34,967 nt of DNA from assembly GCA_003615045.1 (NCBI GenBank), contig ML014302.1, positions 1-34,967 on the forward strand, read 5' to 3'. The translations under genes were made by a program, and so were the position numbers. The notes under the pieces are model-generated. The model did no database searches, had not been told where the DNA came from, and was given only the letters and a program-made list of their open reading frames with translations. The stretch is from Caulochytrium protostelioides. Taxonomy: Eukaryota; Chytridiomycota; Caulochytriomycetes; Caulochytriales; Caulochytriaceae. Of the stretch, positions 18,702 through 29,720 are shown piece after piece (position 1 is the stretch's first letter; each line of letters starts with the position of its first letter).

Positions 18702-19083
18702 GCCTCTCGTGAGGCGCCGCCACCGTCTCAGCGGGGCGCGCACTCTGCTCCATGCATGGGTCCAACGATCGATGCATCCTCGCCTTCCTCTCCCACCTCC
18801 CCACCACTCATCGCCCCACCTCCCTTCGCCCTCGACGACATCTTCCAGGACCCAAACCGGCCCATCTTGGATGCGCCCCTCCGTCTCATGACGTTGGCCC
18901 CTCACCGCCCCCAACCCCCTGCCGATGATCGGCGACCCCTTCCTGTCCCGCCCCGGTCGCCACGCCTTCTTCCTCTCGCCCAGGACACGCTCCACAGGTG
19001 CATTTATTCCCTTTTAATAATAGGTATCATTTTTCACGATACACAGAAACGGGTGCTGTTGACGACTTTCGTCGTGCAGCTGA
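18702..19083. other. Convergent 3' region
   Basis: Both 3' ends of flanking genes fall here. The left part is C-rich; the AT-rich block at 19001-19045 has a TTTATT (minus AATAAA) at 19003-19008, 76 bases past the phosphotransferase stop and suitable as its poly(A) signal. A plus-strand AATAAT follows near 19017. I see no gene. Confidence 0.5.
19003..19008 (-). terminator. Poly(A) signal of the phosphotransferase gene
   Basis: AATAAA on the minus strand, 76 bases downstream of the stop at 19084, within an AT-rich block in otherwise GC-rich DNA. Confidence 0.5.
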
Positions 19084-20562
19084 TTACTGCGTCTTCTTGG
19101 GCTTCTCGCGACCATAGTACTTGATCGTCAAGCAGTTCATGTCAAAGATGCGGCACATATCGAGAATAACGGCACGGGCAAAGCGCGCATAGAAGAGGCC
19201 AGCAACCACAAGCAGGACGGACATGATGAGGCCGTCGAGGAAGAGGCGCGGCGACTGCTGCAGCCAGCGCGTGAGCATGTTACCGAAGAACCCGGGCAGC
19301 CGCGGCACGATGGCCGCGAGACGGGCCTGCACCGCGGTGCCAACGAGGTCCGGGTCCGGCAGCGCCGCGAGCACGTGGGTCCATGCGGCGTGCGGCGTGA
19401 GAAACTGGCCACGGCGCTTGGCGGCATCGGCGACGGCGGCGCGCGCGACGGCAGCCGCGCCGGCATCATAGCGCGCACACCACGCGGCGCCAGCCGTGCC
19501 GGCCGCGAGCACCGGGTAGACGCCGCCGTGCCACAGCGGGAAGGGGCGATGGGTCACATGGGACACGATCATGCGGCCGACCTGGAGCGAGAAGAGGAAG
19601 CCGAGAATGAGCGCGAGGAGCACGAAGCGCTGCGTGGGCAGCGAGGGGCTGGCGGCCACCCAGAGGACGGCGCCGCTGACGAGCATGCCGAAGGGGTAGA
19701 TGCGGCCCAGGGCGCGCGAGAAGGTCGTTTTCGCACGGGTGTAGGGGTCGGCGTCGGCGGCTTCCGGGCGACTGGAGGCGGTCGAGCACGCGGCATACAC
19801 GTTCGCGATGCTGCCGTAGATGCTCATGATGCAGGTGAGCGCGCCGGTGACGACGAGGATCGAGCGGAGCGGGAGTGCGGCCAGGGCCGGCGGCACGAAG
19901 CGGTGCAGGGTGGCCGGTACGACGTGGCCCAGCGGGGTGGCCCAGACGTGGGGCCCGCCAAAGTAACCAGTGGCGATGAACATGCCGCACAGCATAATGA
20001 TACCTTCGACCGGACCGGAGATGGCGCCGAGGAAGAGCGTATCCGTATGGTATTCTTCCCACGTGCTCATGTAGAAATTGGAGAGCGAGACGATCAGGGA
20101 GAACAGGGTCAGGTAGGACTGGCCGATGCCCATGGCGCCTGCCGTGAGGATCACGAGCAGGGCCGTGTTGAGAGCGTCGCAGCCATGGTCGAACAGCTCG
20201 CCCAGCGGGCCGCTGGTGCCCGTGCGGCGGGCCTGCTTGCCGTCAATCGCGTCAAAGGACTGGTACAGGAACAGGCCCAACGCGTAGCAGTAGTAATACC
20301 ATGCGGGCACCGGCCCGAGATCCGGCGCATACGACAGTTGCATCCCAAGACAGACCACGGTGAACATGAGCCCAATCAGGGTGATGAGGTTCGGCGCCAC
20401 CCATAGCGGAAAGATCTTGACAAGGTTGGTCCACCAGTAGGGGTTGAGGACTTTCGTCGACAGCAGACTGCGGTCGGTGCCGGAGTATTTGTACTGGTGG
20501 AGTCCGCGGATGTCCTTTTCGCTGAACATCAGCATGCCCGGCGCGACCGGGGGCTTGACCAT
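19084..20562 (-). CDS. Choline/ethanolamine phosphotransferase (CDP-alcohol phosphatidyltransferase)
   Basis: The enzyme transfers phosphocholine or phosphoethanolamine from its CDP form to diacylglycerol, the last Kennedy-pathway step, in ER/Golgi membranes. It has 492 residues from ATG 20562. The family signature DGxxAR(x8)GxxxDxxxD is exact: Asp107-Gly108, Ala111-Arg112, Gly121, Asp125 and Asp129 (DGKQARRTGTSGPLGELFDH). The N-terminal YKYSGTDRSLLSTKVLNPYW motif and the C-terminal LDMCRIFDMNCLTIKYYGR are also typical of Ept1/Cpt1/CEPT1. About ten hydrophobic segments can be seen. The protein is roughly 90-100 residues longer than yeast Cpt1/Ept1; the excess lies at about 370-450, an Ala-rich soluble segment before the last membrane helix. 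Choline versus ethanolamine preference cannot be told from the sequence. Single exon; the C-terminus PKKTQ is basic. Confidence 0.93.
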   Translation of the reverse strand: MVKPPVAPGMLMFSEKDIRGLHQYKYSGTDRSLLSTKVLNPYWWTNLVKIFPLWVAPNLITLIGLMFTVVCLGMQLSYAPDLGPVPAWYYYCYALGLFLYQSFDAIDGKQARRTGTSGPLGELFDHGCDALNTALLVILTAGAMGIGQSYLTLFSLIVSLSNFYMSTWEEYHTDTLFLGAISGPVEGIIMLCGMFIATGYFGGPHVWATPLGHVVPATLHRFVPPALAALPLRSILVVTGALTCIMSIYGSIANVYAACSTASSRPEAADADPYTRAKTTFSRALGRIYPFGMLVSGAVLWVAASPSLPTQRFVLLALILGFLFSLQVGRMIVSHVTHRPFPLWHGGVYPVLAAGTAGAAWCARYDAGAAAVARAAVADAAKRRGQFLTPHAAWTHVLAALPDPDLVGTAVQARLAAIVPRLPGFFGNMLTRWLQQSPRLFLDGLIMSVLLVVAGLFYARFARAVILDMCRIFDMNCLTIKYYGREKPKKTQ

Positions 20563-22197
20563 GGCGACTGCGAGTGCAAGGAGTGGGTGAGACGCGCCAA
20601 TGGCGAGAACCCGTCAACTTCAACGCGTCGCTGGGGGAAACAGACAAAATCCAATAGGGGGGCCAAGCGGCAGGACGGAGCGAAACCAGCGCTCTCGAAC
20701 TGCGAAAAAAGAGTGGAGACCGACGAAGGGGTGCCAGGCCTGTATGAGGTCCTGTCTGTCACATGTCCACGTGCTCTCTCCTTCCATGAAGAAGGGAGTG
20801 AGTGCCACGGACGAGGCTATCGTCTCCATTCCGACTGTTCTTTTTCCATCCGACCTACCGCGAGGCCGGCGCGACCACGAGAGGCGTCCTGCTTCATGAG
20901 TGATCGCTTTCGCGTCCGCAGTTGTCGAGGTGCCGGTACACCGGTATGGTGTGCGCCTGCCCCAGGCGCGGAAGCCGCGGTCGCTTCGCCGCCAGCCGCG
21001 CTTGCGCGCGGACGTCATTTGCTGCGGATCGCTCCCGACCCCGTCGGTGCTGGCTCGCGCCGCCCGCCCTCCTGCACCTGCCGTCGGCGCCCCGACTCCA
21101 CCGCCGGTGGCGGCCCTCGGCGGCGGGCCCAGCCGCGCGGCATGGGCGAAGCCGGTGGTTGCTTGAGCGATTCTCGGGGGACGGGGGACGACGCGTGGCT
21201 GCGCTGGTGCCGTGGCATGCGGCGTGGGAGGTCGATGTCGTCTCCTCGGGTCGGGCTGCGATGCGAGGCAAGACAACGCGGCGCTGCGTGATGTGACGCG
21301 ACGCGACGCAACGCGACGCGACGTGGCCGGGGGCCGACGCGACGCGACGTCGTCCGGACGAGCCATCCCGAGCATCGTTGCTCGTGTGACGCGATGGACA
21401 CGCCTCCATCGAGTGGCCTGTGCGGGAGGCCGGCGACCAGGTCCGGAGTCGGAGTCGGATGGCATGGAGTCGGCGACCTCGGAGTCGGCGACCTCGGAGC
21501 CGGCGACCTCGGAGCCGGCGCGTCGGCTGGCGGCTCCCGCGGCCCGCGGCCCGGGCTCCCCACCCAGGTCCTATCTGACCGGGCCTGCGGGCAGTGACTG
21601 TGGGGCCAGCGACCGGCACGGCGCGGCACGGCGGCCGTATCGCTCAACGCCGACGCGCGGCGCGCCGTGGCGGCTCCCCCGGGCACGCGCGTGCGCCACG
21701 GCTCGCCGACGCGCCAGGGCGACTCCTGGGCCCACGGGCCTCCCTTCGTGGGCCTCGCTCAGCGCGCCTGTCGTGGGCGCGCGCGCTGGTATGCGGCGGC
21801 CCCACGCCGCGCGATGCACACCCGTCCCGGCACCGCACGTCGGGGAGCCCGGCCTCGGCTCCGCCGCCACCCTCGACGCGCCGCAGGGAGCGGCCGGAGC
21901 AGGCACCACCGCGGGCGGCTCCGGACGGCGCGAGCGCGTCGCGAGGGCGGACTTAACCCGTGGCCGCCGCCAGGGCCCTCCGGGCGGACGCCACGCGCGT
22001 CGCGAGCGCCACCATGACGGCGGCCATGGCCACATCGACCGCCGCGGCAACGCGGTGCGGGATCAACGGGGGAGGCGGGAGCGCCTCGGGAGGACGGTCG
22101 GTCGAGGCCACCCCCGACCGCTCCAGGGCATGGGCTATCGCGTCGAGATCGCCCGTCGTCCACTGCCATCGTGATTCCCGCGTCGCCCGCTTCCGCC
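20563..22197. other. Repeat-rich spacer between the phosphotransferase and ARG8
   Basis: This 1.6-kb divergent spacer is extremely GC-rich from 20980 to 22170, with GACGC-type pentamer runs (about 21294-21350), a 15-bp tandem repeat and Arg/Ala/Pro-rich frames on all strands that look like composition noise. The long frames at 21212-22174 (+) and 22475-21759 (-) overlap each other and ARG8 exon 1, and neither has a recognisable domain. It must hold both promoters, but no clear TATA box is seen. Confidence 0.45.
21466..21525. repeat. 15-bp tandem repeat, four units
   Basis: GGAGTCGGCGACCTC at 21466-21480 and 21481-21495 is followed by two variants with GGAGCC (21496-21510, 21511-21525, the last diverging at its end). 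Being a multiple of three, it gives repeating peptides in every frame, which explains some long spurious frames here. Confidence 0.9.
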
Positions 22198-23874
22198 ATG
22201 GCGTTCATCCGCTCCGCCGCGCTGCTGACGCGCCGTCCGCTGCCATCAGCCTCATCGATCACCCTCCAGGCCTCGCGCCGCCTCGCCGCCCGGTCCCCGC
22301 TCTCGGCTTCTTCCGCCACTGCTTCCGCCGCGCCCTGTCTCGTCCGTCCATCGCTCCGCTTCAGCACTTCCGTAAGTGTCGTTCCTGACGGCCGACTCGC
22401 CGATCCCGCCAGCGCTGCTTGATGGCCCCACGATGCGCGCGCGAGTCGCCTCGAAAAAAGAAAGAGGTGATCCATGCTGGCTGATGCGAGTGGATAACGA
22501 TCGACTCACCCCAAGATCTCCACGCTCATCGTTCCGCGCCTCTGCTGGTGTTCTTGTGGGATGGGGCATCGGAACTCTGGTTTCTTGTCGGCCGGGGATG
22601 ATCTCGAATGGTTGACATCACAGACGATGGCGTCTGCGCAACACATTGCTGAGGACAAGCAGTCCCTGCTGCAGGTCTATGCGCAGCCTGACGACGTGGT
22701 CATCTCGCACGGCAAGGGGTGCTACCTGTACGACACGGATGGCCGCAAGTTCCTCGATCTGAATGCCGGCATCGCCGTCAACGCACTGGGCCATGGCGAT
22801 CCCGAGTTCGTTGCCGTGATTCAGCAGCAGGCTGCCAAGATCGTGCATCTGAGCAACCTCTACCACAACGAGCATGCGGGGCCCCTCGCCAAGAAGATGC
22901 TCGACGCCGTCGGCCCCGTCGGCCCCTTCGCCCAGGGCGGGAAGGTCTTTTTCTCGAACTCGGGCACCGAAGCCAACGAGGCGGCCATCAAGTTCGCTCG
23001 GAAGTATGCGCGCGTTGCCCATCCGGACAAGCCCAACAAGACCCGGATCATCTCGTTTGAGCGCGCCTTCCACGGCCGCACGCTCGGCTCGCTCAGCGCG
23101 ACGCCGGCGGCGAAGTACCAGGCGCCGTTCATGCCGCTGGTGCCCGGGTTTGTGCACACTCCCTACAACGACATCGAGGCCTTCCTCGCGGCCATCGATG
23201 AAACCGTCTGCGCCGTGATGATCGAGCCTGTCCAAGGCGAGGGCGGCATTCACCCGGCGACGCCCGGGTTCCTCACCGCCGTCCGTGAGGCCTGTGACCG
23301 CGTGGGCGCGTTGATGGTGGCCGACGAGATCCAAGCCGGCCTCGGCCGCACCGGCACCGTCTTCGCGTACCAGGGCCTTGCCCACGCCGTCGTGCCCGAC
23401 GTGATCACGATCGCCAAGCCGCTCGCCAACGGGATCCCCATTGGCGCCGTCATCATGGCGCAGCCGGTGGCCGACAGCATGAAGCCGGGCGAGCACGGCA
23501 CGACCTTTGGCGGCTCGCCGTTCGCGACCGCCGTCGCCACCCATGTCTGGGACCGCATCACGGCGCCGGCGTTCCTGCGCCACGTCGAGGAAACGGGCAA
23601 CGCCCTCAGCCAGGCGATGCGCGGCCTCGCCGAGGCCCACCCGCGCCTCTTCAAGGCCGTCCGCTCGCGCGGGCTCATGCTCGGCCTCGAGCTCCAGGAC
23701 GACGTGGCGCCCGCCGCCTTCGTCGACCGCGCCCGCGCCCACGGCGCCCTCACCATCTCCGCGGGCACCAACGTCATTCGGCTCGTGCCCGCGCTCATCT
23801 TTAGCGAGAAAGAGATCGCCGAAACCGAGCGGATCTTCAAGCTGGTGATCCAGGACCTCGAGACCCAGCTCTGA
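22198..23874 (+). CDS. ARG8: Acetylornithine aminotransferase, mitochondrial, two exons
   Basis: This PLP class-III aminotransferase makes N2-acetylornithine from N-acetylglutamate semialdehyde and glutamate in arginine synthesis. Exon 1 (22198-22371) encodes a mitochondrial presequence: MAFIRSAALLTRRPLPSASS and further Arg/Ser/Ala-rich residues, no acidic ones, ending RFSTS. The intron 22372-22623 (252 bases) starts GTAAGT and ends CAG. Exon 2 starts at 22624 in phase and carries the enzyme, 474 residues in total. Visible motifs: GCYLYDTDGRKFLDLNAGIA near the start, FFSNSGTEANEAAIKFARKY (cofactor phosphate), FERAFHGRTLGSLSAT, the EPVQGEGGI strand, VADEIQAGLGRTG with the cofactor-binding Asp, and ITIAKPLANGIPIGA with Schiff-base Lys323. 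FGGSPFATAVA and RSRGLMLGLEL follow. Acetylornithine rather than ornithine is inferred from length, presequence and overall motifs. It converges with the Med15-like gene (299 bases between stops). Confidence 0.93.
22372..22623 (+). other. Intron of ARG8
   Basis: The intron separates the presequence exon from the enzyme exon. Donor TCC|GTAAGT and acceptor CATCACAG|ACG keep phase 0. Its 252 bases contain an in-frame open stretch from 22561, but exon 1 plus exon 2 is the only arrangement that joins a proper presequence to the enzyme. Confidence 0.85.
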
Positions 23875-24173
23875 ATGCGCTTCGCCCTCCCGCTCTCGGC
23901 GTGCCCACGGAACCCCTCGACACATAAGACAACCATCGAGAGTATAAAAATAACAAAACAAAAAAATCACAAGGAAAGTCTTCGGGACCCATGGGATGAG
24001 ACGACCGATGTCGAGGCGGGAGAAGCGGGGGATCGAGGTTGGAGCGGGAAGGATGGGCTGACACGACGTCATCGCGAAGAAGACAAGGGTCATGGGAACA
24101 GTGGCCGACATTCGTCGACGTTCTTGCTCACGACGCCCCTGCTCAGCAACCTGGTGACTCATCTCGCGAGCGC

Positions 24174-27100
24174 TCATGGCGCGTCCAAGAAGTCAAAGTC
24201 AATCAGACTTTCGACCGCGGTCTCGGGATTCAGCAACGTCGAGCCATTGGCAGCGTCGTGGCTCGCATCGTCGTCACCCGAAACGGCGGCCGCGCCGCCA
24301 GCGGCCACGACGGGCGCCCCGGCCACCTGCTTCGCGGCAAGGGAGTCCGGCAAGCCCGCGAGCGTCGTGGACGCCGCGTCGCCCGTCGACCCCGCGTCCG
24401 CCGACCCGGGCGCGGCGTCCGCGGCATCCAGCATATCCCCGAGATTGCCTAAAGGATCGTCGAGCTCGCCCAGGCGGTCGTCCATTCCCGCGTCGTCGGC
24501 CGCGCCGTCGGCGCCGTCAGCCGCCATCAGCGACTCGAACGGATCCGAGGCCGCGGCGGTGGCTGGCGTCATGAGCGCCATGCTCTGCACGCCGGCCGCG
24601 GCAGCGTCCGCAGCGGCGGCGGCGGCGGCGGCGGCGTCCGCAGCAGCCGGCGACGCCATGGTCGGCGACACCATCGTGGCGGCGGCCGCAGCGGTGGCGG
24701 CCGAGACGGGCGCCACGGCATCGGCGCCAGACGGCGCGGGGTGCGGCGCCAGCATCGTTTCCAGCGAGGCGCCGAAGGACACGTCGTCCCGCATAAACTC
24801 GGCCAGCACATCGTCGTCCGTCTGCACGGGCTCGACGGCGGCCGGCACGGCCCCGAGGGGCGCAGCGGCGGCGGACACCGCCGCGACAGGCAGCACGGCT
24901 GCGGTCGGGGTGCCTGTGGCCGACGTCGGGATCGCGGGCGCGGCGACGTCGGTCGAGACTAACGGCGGCGCCGGCGTCTCACTGGGCAGAACTAACGACG
25001 GGTCCAGCAGATGGGCCAACGCGGTCAGGCTAGCGTCCGCGGGATCGGCCGAGGCGCCTATTCCGGCCGTGGACGCGGCCGTGGCCAGCGTCGCCGTATC
25101 GGCTTCCGAAACGGGCGCTGCCGAGGACGCGTCTTGATTAAGGAACTGCGCCATCAACTCCGCATCGTCGATGGGCGAAGGCGATACCGGCTGGGTCGCG
25201 ACGGGGTCGGTGGCGGTGGCGGAGGCCGGCGCCGCCGTCACGGCGGTGGCCGAAGCGGAGGCCGAAGGGGGCGCGGATGCGGACGCCAGCGTGGCCATGG
25301 TGGAGGCCGCCGGCGTCAGCGCGGGCGAAGCCACGGTGGCCAACCGGATAGCGGCCGGCGTGACCGTGGTCGTGGCCGTGGCCGGCGTGGGCACCGATGC
25401 GGTGGGAGACGCGAGCCCGGCGGCGGCCGTCGGGGACGGTGCGGCTGCACGATGGCCGAGCATGCCCACGAGACCGATGGGCACGGGCGTCGATGCGGCG
25501 GAGGCCACGTTGGACCGCGCGTCGGCCGTCACGGCGTCGAGCCGCGGCTTAGCCTTGCTCGGCTCGTGGCCGTGGGCATCCGTCGGAGCGGGACCCGCGG
25601 CGTCGCCGCCGACGGCAGTCGCAGGCGCGTCGTCCTCGCGCTGTCGCTTGGTACCACTGCCGGGCGTGCTTTCGGCCGCCGCGGTTGCGATCGTGGCCGC
25701 CGAACCCGTCGTCGGGGCCATCGGCGTATCGATCGGCTCATCCTCCATGGCCGCTGGCTCCGGATCCAGCAGCCGGTCGAGCCCATCGAGCGCCGACGTG
25801 TCCAGCCCCGCCAGCGCGGGGGGCGCCTGCGACGTGGCGGCGCTGGCGGCGAGGCTGCTCGCGACATCCAGCCCCGCGGGGCCGGCCGCCGCGGCGTCGG
25901 AGAACGGCAGGCCCGACGAGGCGGGCGGCGAGTCGTAGTCCAGGTCAAAGAACATGGCCAAGGAATCGTCGACGTCGTTGCCGGCCGATGCGGCGGGCGC
26001 TGCCGCGGGCGCTGCCGCGGGCCCGGTGCCCACCGAAGCGGCCGGCGCCACGCCGGCCGAGACCGGTGCTGAGACCGCCCCACTCGTGGCGGGCGGCGTC
26101 GCAGCGGCGGCCGCGGGGTCCGGCGCGCCGGGGGGCGGCTGGGCGAGCGCCGAGACGGACGCGGGTGTCGCGACCGTGGTGACCGCCGGCGTGGGCAGCG
26201 TCAGGATGCCGGTCGTCGAGCTGGGCGTCCCGACGGTTGAGGCGAAGGGCAGACTGACCGCGCTGGCGGCGCTCGTCGGCTGTGACGCGCTCGCGGGTCG
26301 GGGCGCCGCGCTCGTCGGGGAGGGCGGCTTCGGCGTCGACGCCGCGCCCGCCGTGGCGCTGACGGCGGGCGAGGTCGCGCTGGGGAGGCCGGACGCCGGC
26401 ACATCGTTCGCCGGCGGATCCGCGACGGCGGCGGCGGCGGCGGCGATCGGCGTGCTATGCGCGAGCTCGTGCTGGGTCTTCTGCGTGGAAGCGAGCAAAG
26501 CCGCCGCCTGCTGCTGCGCCGCCATGGCAGCATGATATTGCTGCTGCTGAAGGGCGGCGGAAAGACGGGTGGCGGCGGAATCGGCGTCGCTGGCGCCTGT
26601 GGTGGCAGCGGAATCGGGGGCTTTGCTGGCCGCCCCGCCGGCATGGCTCGTTATGGGCGCCGGCGTCGCCGCGGGCGTCATACTGCTCGTGGGGCCTGGC
26701 GTGCTGACGGCGTCTGAGGCCAATGACGCCAGGCCGGAGACGCTGCTCGGCGGATGGGAGGCCGGCGCGGCGCTCGTGCCAGCACCGGTATGGCGGCCTT
26801 GGCTCGCAATCAGATGAGACAGCGACGAAGGCGACGTGCTGTTGAGCACGTTGGCGAAGCCGGGCGACGAGACAATTGAAGCCAGACTAGCAGACGCGGA
26901 AGACACGACGGGCGCGAGACTCGTCGCAGTCGCGCCGGCCAGACTCGAGACCGGCTGCTGGGCGGCGGCGATCTGGGCCTGCGCCTGCGCGAGGAATTTC
27001 TGCTGCATGAGATACTGCTGCGGGTTCTGCTGCGCAAGCGTGGCCATCGCGAGCGCGTTGGCGGCCGTGGCCGCCGCACTCGGGTGCTGGCCTAAGCCAG

Positions 27101-28292
27101 TCATCGAGGTGGCCAGCAGCCCAGCTGCAGAGACGGACGGCATGGCGACCGCCGATGAAGTCGCCGGCGTCGACATGGCTGCTGATGCCGCGGCTGACGC
27201 AGCATGCGAGGTGGCCGCGGCGGCTTGAGCGGCCTGGGAAGCCACGGCGGCCTGGGCCGCGGCTTGCGCCTGAGCTTGGGCTTGAGCCTGAGCTTGAGCT
27301 TGAGCTTGCGCGGCCTGGGCTGCGGCTGCTTTGGTCGCCTTCTTGCTTTTCTTGGCGCCGGTCTCACTGCCCTTGATGAGCGGCGAGTTGGCGCGGACCT
27401 GCGGCGAGCCCTTGACTTTGCCGGCGACCGAGCCCATCGGCGTCGCGAGCGACGCTTTCAGCGAAGCCGGCGAGGCCGGCGTCATACTCGGGCTGGCCAC
27501 CTGCGAGCCACTCGAGCCCGGACGGATCGCGCTCCCCGGGGTCCCCGGCGCCTGCGGGAGCTGCTGTTGCTGGGCGGCGGCCGCCTGCTGGACCTGGTGC
27601 TGCTGGGCCTGGTGCTGCGCAAGTCGCTGGCCCATCATATGGCGCTGCAGCAGCGACTGCTGCAAGGCCGCGAGCTGCTGTTGCTGTTGCTGCAGTACCT
27701 GGAATTGAAAGTGGTGGTTCTGCTGGGCCTGAGCGAGCTGCTGCTCGAGCTGGGGCGTCATGTGCGGCCCCGCTTGCTGCTGTTGTGCGAGAATCGCTGC
27801 CTGCTGCTGCTGCAGGAACATGTGGCGCTGCTGCAGCAACTGCTGCTGCTGCAGGAACTGGGCGTTCAGCGCGTGGTTCGCCGCCATGTTCTGCTGGTGC
27901 TGCTGCTGCTGGGCCTGATGCTGCGTCACTTGCTGCTGTTGCTGCGCTTGCTGCTGCTGCACAGCCGTGATAGGCGCCGCGGGGACCGCTGGCGAACCGT
28001 GCTGGGAAAGCATGGCAGCCTGGACCTGCGGCGACAGCATGCTCTGCCCGTGCATCGGATTCATCAGCAACGTATTAGCCGCCTGCGGACTGCTGGCCGC
28101 CATCAGGTGCGCCTGGTGTGGCAGACCGGCGCTCCCCGGGGTATGGGAGAGCAGCCGGTTCATGTTCTGCTGCAGTGCCGCAGGGCTGCCAGGAGTCAGG
28201 CCAGCTTGCTGCGACTGAACTTGTTGAGCTTGCTGCTGTGCCTGAAGCACTTGCTGCTGCGCCGCCTGTTGCTGTTGTTGTTGTTGTTGTTG

Positions 28293-28328
<36 letters not shown>

Positions 28329-29670
28329 GGAAGTCGGAACCATAATCCCACGAGCTGCCAGGGCAGCGGCCAGCTGCGGATTGGTTTGCGCTTGATGCTG
28401 CAACTGTTGCAGATGTTGTAGTTGCTGTTGCTGCTGCTGCGCTAAAGCCGCTGCATGAAACTGCTGCTGCTGAGCTTGTTGTTGCTGTTGCTGCTGAGCT
28501 TGTTGCTGCTGAGCTTGCTGCTGTTGCTGTTGTTGCTGTTGCTGCTGAGCTTGCTGCTGAGCTTGCTGTTGGACCTGCTGTTGGGCTTGCTGCTGTTGCT
28601 GCTGCTGTTGTTGCTGCTGCTGTTGTTGCTGCTGCTGCTGAGCATGCTGTAGTTGCTGCTGATTACGCTGCGCTTGCGACATCATGGACGCCTGAGATGG
28701 CGTGCCGTCTCGCGAGGGTGACCCCATCTCCCCCGATGTCGTGACGGCGGGAGGGAATTGAAGGCCTCCCGCGCCGCCCATCTGTGATTTATGATCCGCG
28801 ACGGCATCGAGCGCATCCTGTTGTTGCTGAGCGCTCGACTGCTGCTGCTGCTGGAGTTGTTGTTGGGCGAGCTGCTGCTGCGCCACCATCGCTTGCTGCT
28901 GCTGGTCGCGCAACGCCACGGTCAGACTGGTATCCTGCCGATCATTGGCCAGCCGCTCCGCATAGTGGAAGAAGCGCGCCAGATTGGTATGCATGATCGT
29001 GACGAGACCTGGACGCAAGAAGTAGACGCCGCGGTTGATCCCGTCGAGCTGCGCCGTCATCATCTGCTTAAACCCGTTGAGTTTGCGCACCTTGTCGGCT
29101 TCGGCTTGCCCGCCATGCTGCACCAGGGTCTGCATCAAGGTGTCGATGGCATTGTAGAACGGAATCAGCGCGCGCATCCGCGCGGCGACTTCGGCCTTTT
29201 CGGCCGGCGTGAGTTCCTGGACCTGCAGCCGGACTTCGCCCTGGCCGCCCGTGCGCGCCTGGACCTGAGAGACCACGGCTGCCACGGCCGCTGCCGACGA
29301 GGTCGCCGCGTTGACGGCGCTCGCATTGGCAGGGCTAAAGGCAGACGGCGCAACGTCGCCACTGGGCGCCGAGAGCGCGGCGCCGACGCCGCCCGACGGA
29401 GCCGGCGTGGCTGCCGAGCTCCCCGCAGCGCTGCCTGCCAGCGCCGAGCCTGCCGCGTCGGACGCCGCCAGCCCTGACGCAGTCAACATAGGCGTGCTGT
29501 TTGGCAAGACGCCGCCCACCGCGCGTCGCGCCGCGGCAAACGGATCCGACAGCGCGGCGGCATCAGCCAGACTAGTCGCCAATGATTTTGGCATCGCTGT
29601 TGAAGTCGACGGGGTCGACAGCTGCTGCTGTTGCTGCTTCTGAGCCTGCTGTTGCTGCTGTTGCTGCTGC

Positions 29671-29720
<50 letters not shown>

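Noticed and set aside
21212-22174. Plus-strand frame of 320 codons between the phosphotransferase and ARG8
   Set aside because: Arg/Ala/Gly/Pro-rich, driven by tandem repeats of three-fold length, and overlapped by equally long frames on the other strand.
22618-24177. Minus-strand frame of 519 codons opposite ARG8
   Set aside because: Antisense shadow of the aminotransferase; Arg/Gly/His-rich with no family resemblance.
28455-28652. Poly-Leu frames on the plus strand
   Set aside because: They are the complement of the poly-Gln coding repeats of the Med15-like gene.
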